Source: Xylocopa sonorina (taxonomy: Eukaryota; Arthropoda; Insecta; Hymenoptera; Apidae). From it: a stretch of 64,000 nt of DNA. The stretch lies in NCBI RefSeq assembly GCF_050948175.1, contig NW_027490238.1, positions 1 to 64,000 of the forward strand. The letters are read 5' to 3'. Of the stretch, positions 58,047-64,000 are shown piece by piece. The notes beneath the pieces are model-generated. The model did no database searches. It was given only the letters and a program-made list of their open reading frames with translations, and was not told where the DNA came from. The position numbers and the translations under genes are program-made. Numbering within the stretch: the first letter of the stretch is position 1; each line of letters opens with the position of its first letter.

Positions 58047-61000
58047 CTTCATGGTAAGATATAATATGATTTGCGAAGTGTTATGTATTCCTCGTCTACA
58101 CTTCAAATGAATGTAAATGCGACACTTCCTTGCAAGGAAATAGCGATTGCAGATATCTACGTATCGTAGCAATAGAGTTCATATGATTCTTAAAACGCGA
58201 TATCGCATCTCATTTTATGTTTCATGGTAAGATATAGCATGATTTGCGAAGTGTTATGTATTCCTCGTCTACACTTCAAATGAATGTGAATGCGATACTT
58301 CCTCGCTAGGAAATAGCGTTTGCAGATGTCTACGTATCGTTGCAATAGCTTTCTAATGCTTCTTAAAACGAGATATTGCATCTCATATCTATGTTTCATG
58401 ATAAGATATAATATTCATTGCGAAGTGTTATGCATTCCTCGTCTACGGTTCAAATGAATGTAAATGCGACACTTCCATGCAAGGAAATAGCGTTTGCAGA
58501 TGTCTACGTATCGTAGCAATAGAGTTCTTATGATTCTTAAAACGCTATATTGCATCTCATTTCTACGTTTCATGGTAAGATATAATATGATTTGCGAAGT
58601 GTCATGTATTCCTCGTCTACACTTCAAATGAATGTGAATGCGACACTTCCTCGCTAGGAAATAGCGTTTGCAAATGTCTACGCATCGTAGCAATAGAGTT
58701 CTAATGCTTCTTAAAACGCGATATCGCATCTCATTTCTATGTTTCATGGTAAGATATAATATGATTTGCGAAGTGTTATGTATTCCTCGTCTACACTTCA
58801 AATGAATGTAAATGCGACACTTCCTTGCTAGGAAATAGCGTCTGCAGATGTCTAGGTATCGTAGCAATAGAGTTCTAATGCTTCTTAAAACGCGATATCG
58901 CATCTCATTTCTATGTTTCATCTTGAGATATAATATGATTTGCGAAGTGTTATGTATTCCTCGCCTACACTTCAAATGAATGTAAATGCGAGACTTCTTT
59001 GCTAGGAAATAGCGTTTGCAGATGTCAACGTATCGTAGCAATAGAGTTCTTATGATTCTTAAAACGCGATATCGCATCTCATTTCTATGTTTCATGGTAA
59101 GATATAATATGATTTGCGAAGTGTCAGGTATTCCTCGTCTACACTTCAAATGAATGTAAATGCGACACTTCCTTGCAAGGAAATAGCGATTGCAGATGTC
59201 TACGTCTCGTAGCAATAGAGTTCATATGATTCTTAAAACGCGATATCGCATCTCATTTCTATGTTTCATGGTAAGATATAACATGATTTGCGAAGTGTTA
59301 TGTATTCCTTGTCTACACTTCAAATGAATGTAATTGCGATACTTCCTCGCTAGGCAATAGCGTTTGCAGATGTCTACGTATCGTAGCAATAGCTTTCTAA
59401 TGCTTCTTAAAACGCGATGTCGAATCTCATTTCTATGTTTCATGGTAAGATATAATATGATTTGCGAAGTGTCATGTATTGCTCGTCTACACTTCAAATG
59501 AATGTAAATGCGACACTTCCTTGCAAGGAAATAGCGTTTGCAGATGTCTAGGTATCGTAGCAATAGAGTTCTAATGCTTCTTAAAACGCGATATCGAATC
59601 TCATTTCTATGTTTCATGGTAAGATATAACATGATTTGCGAAGTATCATGTATTCCTCGTCTACACTTCAAATGAATGTGAATGCGATACTTCCTCGCTA
59701 GGAAATAGCGTTTGCAGATGTCTACGTATCGTAGCAATAGCTTTCTAATGCGTCTTAAAACGCGATATCGAATCTCATTTCTATGTTTCATGGTAAGATA
59801 TAATATGATTTGCGAAGTGTTATGTATTCCTCGTCTACACTTCAAATGAATGTAAATGCGACACTTCCTCGCTAGGAAATAGCGTTTGCAGATGTCAACG
59901 TATCGTAGCAATAGAGTTCTTATGATTCTTAAAACGCGATATCGCATCTCATTTCTATGTTTCATGGTAAGATATAACATGATTTGCGAAGTGTTATGTA
60001 TTCCTTGTCTACACTTCAAATGAATGTGATTGCGATACTTCCTCGCTAGGAAATAGCGTTTGCAGATGTCTACGTATCGTAGCAATAGCTTTCTAATGCT
60101 TCTTAAAACGCGATGTCGAATCTCATTTCTATATTTCATGGTAAGATATAATATGATTTGCGAAGTGTCATGTATTGCTCGTCTACACTTCAAATGAATG
60201 TAAATGCGACACTTCCTTGCAAGGAAATAGCGTTTGCAGATGTCTAGGTATCGTAGCAATAGAGTTCTAATGCTTCTTAAAACGCGATATCGCATCTCAC
60301 TTCTATGTTCCATGGTAAGATATAATATGATTTGCGAAGTATTATGTATTCCTCGTCTACACTTCAAATGAAAGTAAATGCGACACTTCCTTGCAAGGAA
60401 ATAGCGATTGCAGATGTCTACGTATCGTAGCAATAGAGTTCATATGATACTTAAAACGCGATATCGCATCTCATTTCTATGTTTCATGGTAAGATATAAC
60501 ATGATTTGCGAAGTATCATGTATTCCTCGTCTACACTTCAAATGAATGTGAATGCGATACTTCCTCGCTAGGAAATAGCGTTTGCAGATGTCTACGTATC
60601 GTAGCAATAGCTTTCTAATGCGTCTTAAAACGCGATATCGAATCTCATTTCTATGTTTCATGGTAAGATATAATATGATTTGCGAAGTGTTATGTATTCC
60701 TCGTCTACACTTCAAATGAATGTAAATGCGACACTTCCTCGCTAGGAAATAGCGTTTGCAGATGTCAACGTATCGTAGCAATAGAGTTCTTATGATTCTT
60801 AAAACGCGATATCGCATTTCATTTCTATGTTTCATGGTAAGATATAACATGATTTGCGAAGTGCTATGTATTCCTTGTCTACACTTCAAATGAATGTGAT
60901 TGCGATACTTCCTCGCTAGGAAATAGCGTTTGCAGATGTCTACGTATCGTAGCAATAGCTTTCTAATGCTTCTTAAAACGCGATATCGAATCTCATTTCT

Positions 61001-62106
61001 ATGTTTCATGGTAAGATATAATATGATTTGCGAAGTGTTATGTATTCCTCGTCTACACTTCAAATGAATGTAAATGCGACACTTCCTCGCTAGGAAATAG
61101 CGTTTGCAGATGTCAACGTATCGTAGCAATAGAGTTCTTATGATTCTTAAAACGCGATATCGCATCTCATTATTATGTTTCATGGTAAGATATAACATGA
61201 TTTGCGAAGTGTTATGTATTCCTTGTCTACACTTCAAATGAATGTGATTGCGTACTTCCTCGCTAGGAAATAGCGTTTGCAGATGTCTACGTATCGTAGC
61301 AATAGAGTTCTAATGCTTCTTAAAACGCGATATCGCATCTCACTTCTATGTTTCATGGTAATATATAATATGATTTGCGAAGTGTTATGTATTCCTCGTC
61401 TACACTTCAAATGAATGTAAATGCGACACTTCTTTGCTAGGAAACAGCGTCTGCAGATGTCTAGGTATCGTAGCAATAGAGTTCTAATGCTACTTAAAAC
61501 GCGATATCGCATCTCATTTCTATGCTTCATGGTAAGATATAATATGATTTGCGAAGTGTTATGTATTCCTCGTCTACACTTCAAATGAATGTAAATGCGA
61601 CACTTCCTTGCAAGGAAATAGCGATTGCAGATGTCTACGTATCGTAGCAATAGAGTTCATATGATTCTTAAAACGCGATATCGCATCTCATTTTATGTTT
61701 CATGGTAAGATATAGCATGATTTGCGAAGTGTTATGTATTCCTCGTCTACGGTTCAAATGAATGTAAATGCGACACTTCCATGCAAGGAAATAGCGTTTG
61801 CAGATACTTACGTATCGTAGCAATAGAGTTCTTATGATTCTTAAAACGCTATATTGCATCTCATTTCTACGTTTCATGGTAAGATATAATATGATTTGCG
61901 AAGTGTCATGTATTCCTCGTCTACACTTCAAATGAATGTGAATGCGACACTTCCTCGCTAGGAAATAGCGTTTGAAGATGTCTACGTATCGTAGGAATAG
62001 AGTTCTAATGCTTCTTAAAACGCGATATCGCATCTCATTTCTATGTTTCATGGTAAGATATAATATGATTTGCGAAGTGTTATGTATTCCTCGTCTACAC
62101 TTCAAA

Positions 62107-64000
62107 TGAATGTAAATGCGACACTTCCTTGCTAGGAAATAGCGTCTGCAGATGTCTAGGTATCGTAGCAATAGAGTTCTAATGCTTCTTAAAACGCGAT
62201 ATCGCATCTCATTTCTATGTTTCATGGTATGATATAATATGATTTGCGAAGTGTTATGTATTCCTCGTCTACACTTCAAATGAATGTAAATGCGACACTT
62301 CCTTGCAAGGAAATAGCGTTTGCAGATGTCAACGTCTCGTAGCAATAGAGTTCATATGATTCTTAAAACGCGATATCGCATCTCATTTCAATGTCTCATG
62401 GTAAGATATAACATGATTTGCGAAGTGTTATGTATTCCTTGTCTACACTTCAAATGAATGTGATTGCGATACTTCCTCGCTAGGAAATAGCGTTTGCAGA
62501 TGTCTACGTATCGTAGCAATAGCTTTCTAATGCTTCTTAAAACGCGATATCGAATCTCATTTCTATGTTTCATATTAAGATATAATATGATTTGCGAAGT
62601 GTCATGTATTCCTCGTCGACACTTCAAATGAATGTAAATGCGACACTTCCTTGCAAGGAAATAGCGTTTGCAGATGTCTACGTATCGTAGCAATAGAGTT
62701 CTTATGATTCTTTAAACGCTATATTGCATCTCATTTCTACGTTTCATGGTAAGATATAATATGATTTGCGAAGTGTCATGTATTCCTCGTCTACACTTCA
62801 AATGAATGTGAATGCGACACTTCCTCGCTAGGAAATAGCGTTTGAAGATGTCTACGTATCGTAGCAATAGAGTTCTAATGCTTCTTAAAACGCGATATCG
62901 CATCTCATTTCTATGTTTCATGGTAAGATATAATATGATTTGCGAAGTGTTATGTATTCCTCGTCTACACTTCAAATGAATGTAAATGCGACACTTCTTT
63001 GCTAGGAAACAGCGTTTGCAAATGTCTACCTATCGTAGCAATAGTGTTCTAATGCTTCTTAAAACGCTATATCGCATCACATTTCTATGTTTCATGGTAA
63101 GATATAATATGATTAGCGAGGTATCATGTATTCCTCGTCTACACTTCAAAGGAATGTAAATGCGACACTTCCTTGCTAGGAAATAGCGTCTGCAGATGTC
63201 TAGGTATCGTAGCAATAGAGTTCTAATGCTACTTAAAACGCGATATCGCATGTCATTTCTATGCTTCATGGTAAGATATAATATGATTTGCGAAGTGTTA
63301 TGTATTCCTCGTCTACACTTCAAATGAATGTAAATGCGACACTTCCTTGCAAGGAAATAGCGATTGCAGATGTCTACGTATCGTAGCAATAGATTTCATA
63401 TGATTCTTAAAACGCGATATCGCATCTCATTTTATGTTTCATGGTAAGATATAGCATGATTTGCGAAGTGTTATGTATTCCTCGTCTACACTTCAAATGA
63501 ATGTGAATGCGAAACTTCCTCGCTAGGAAATAGCGTTTGCAGATGTCTACGTATCGTTGCAATAGCTTTCTAATGCTTCTTAAAACGAGATATTGCATCT
63601 CATATCTATGTTTCATGATAAGATATAATATTCATTGCGAAGTGTTATGCATTCCTCGTCTACGGTTCAAATGAATGTAAATGCGACACTTCCATGCAAG
63701 GAAATATCGTTTGCAGATGTCTACGTATCGTAGCAATAGAGTTCTTATGATTCTTAAAACGCTATATTGCATCTCATTTCTACGTTTCATGGTAAGATAT
63801 AATATGATTTGCGAAGTGTCATGTATTCCTCGTCTACACTTCAAATGAATGTGAATGCGACACTTCCTCGCTAGGAAATAGCGTTTGAAGATGTCTACGT
63901 ATCGTAGCAATAGAGTTCTAATGCTTCTTAAAACGCGAAATCGCATCTCATTTCTATGTTTCATGGTAAGATATAATATGATTTGCGAAGTGTTATGTAT
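62107..64000. repeat. Higher-order satellite repeat H3, copy 3 (partial, reaches window end)
   Basis: A third occurrence of the H3 string, matching 56890-58783 at an offset of 5,217 bp. It shares CATATTAAGAT, CTCGTCGACAC, the CTTCAAAGGAATG variant and the one-base-deleted CTCATTTTATG monomer. Small differences include TATCGTTTGC near 63707 and GCGAAATCGC near 63937. The window ends inside the repeat. Confidence 0.82.

Larger units (their letters stand above)
50893..64000. repeat. 174-bp satellite, block 7 (13.1 kb, continues past the window)
   Basis: About 75 monomers to the right edge of the window. Higher-order structure is dense: 51211-53523 recurs at 55734-58046 (offset 4,523 bp); 56890-58783 recurs at 62107-64000 (offset 5,217 bp, cut by the window end); and sequence around 53861-55240 recurs around 60297-61676 (offset 6,436 bp). 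One-base deletions in some monomers (CTCATTTTATGTTT; GCGTACTTCC near 61250) explain why these spacings miss exact multiples of 174. The longest stop-free minus-strand stretch of the window (415 codons, 54004-55251) is here. Confidence 0.95.

Noticed and set aside
54004..61237. Long minus-strand ORFs of 100-415 codons throughout the satellite as protein genes
   Set aside because: They are phase-locked copies of the 174-bp monomer, start and stop at arbitrary monomer variants (TGA from the AATATTCATTGCG class, one-base indels), and have no unique sequence or recognisable domain.
1..64000. CRISPR array
   Set aside because: Repeats are contiguous 174-bp head-to-tail units without unique spacers, and the retrotransposon marks the DNA as eukaryotic.

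Overview
This window is repetitive eukaryotic DNA, not a gene-bearing region. All 64,000 bases are accounted for by two things. One is a tandem satellite with a 174-bp monomer (about 46.5 kb in seven blocks, roughly 267 monomers, all in the same orientation). The other is one family of long-LTR Ty3/gypsy retrotransposon inserted into it (about 17.5 kb: five solo LTRs and one full-length copy). I find no host protein gene, tRNA, rRNA or CRISPR. The gypsy element, with a tRNA-Leu-like primer site and an insect-type pol, suggests an arthropod, probably an insect. A large satellite array with higher-order structure suggests centromeric or pericentromeric heterochromatin. Both of these are inferences.

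Layout: satellite 1-175; solo LTR A 176-1762 (minus); satellite 1763-3385; solo LTR B 3386-4973 (minus); satellite 4974-8631; solo LTR C 8632-10219 (minus); satellite 10220-26047; solo LTR D 26048-27824 (minus); satellite 27825-28648; full-length element E 28649-37934 (plus); satellite 37935-49236; solo LTR F 49237-50892 (plus); satellite 50893-64000. LTRs A, B, C and F have intact 4-bp target duplications. D and E have none, so they are products of rearrangement. B and C lie in two copies of a 4-kb segmental duplication and represent one insertion event.

Element E (9,286 bp) has 1,777-bp and 1,588-bp LTRs, a tRNA-Leu-type primer-binding site, a gag with two zinc knuckles, and a pol (protease, reverse transcriptase, RNase H, integrase) in the -1 frame relative to gag. 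A textbook -1 frameshift signal sits in the overlap: the slippery heptamer GGGAAAC, a 6-nt spacer, a long stem-loop and a possible pseudoknot. Pol is broken by a single in-frame TGA just before the integrase GPY/F module. Beyond that stop the same frame stays open and runs through the polypurine tract into the 3' LTR. The LTRs also carry a conserved 115-codon ORF ending on a consensus splice donor, and a 27-bp minisatellite whose copy number (2, 5 or 9) differs between LTRs.

The satellite is itself structured. The consensus monomer carries three short dyad symmetries (TTCCTTGCAAGGAA, CTACGTATCGTAG, GCGATATCGC), and a recurrent variant class loses the last one. Multi-monomer higher-order blocks repeat at spacings of 2,430, 4,523, 4,873, 5,217, 5,246 and 6,436 bp. 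Because 174 is divisible by three, one minus-strand frame is largely stop-free and gives long ORFs; I regard these as non-coding.
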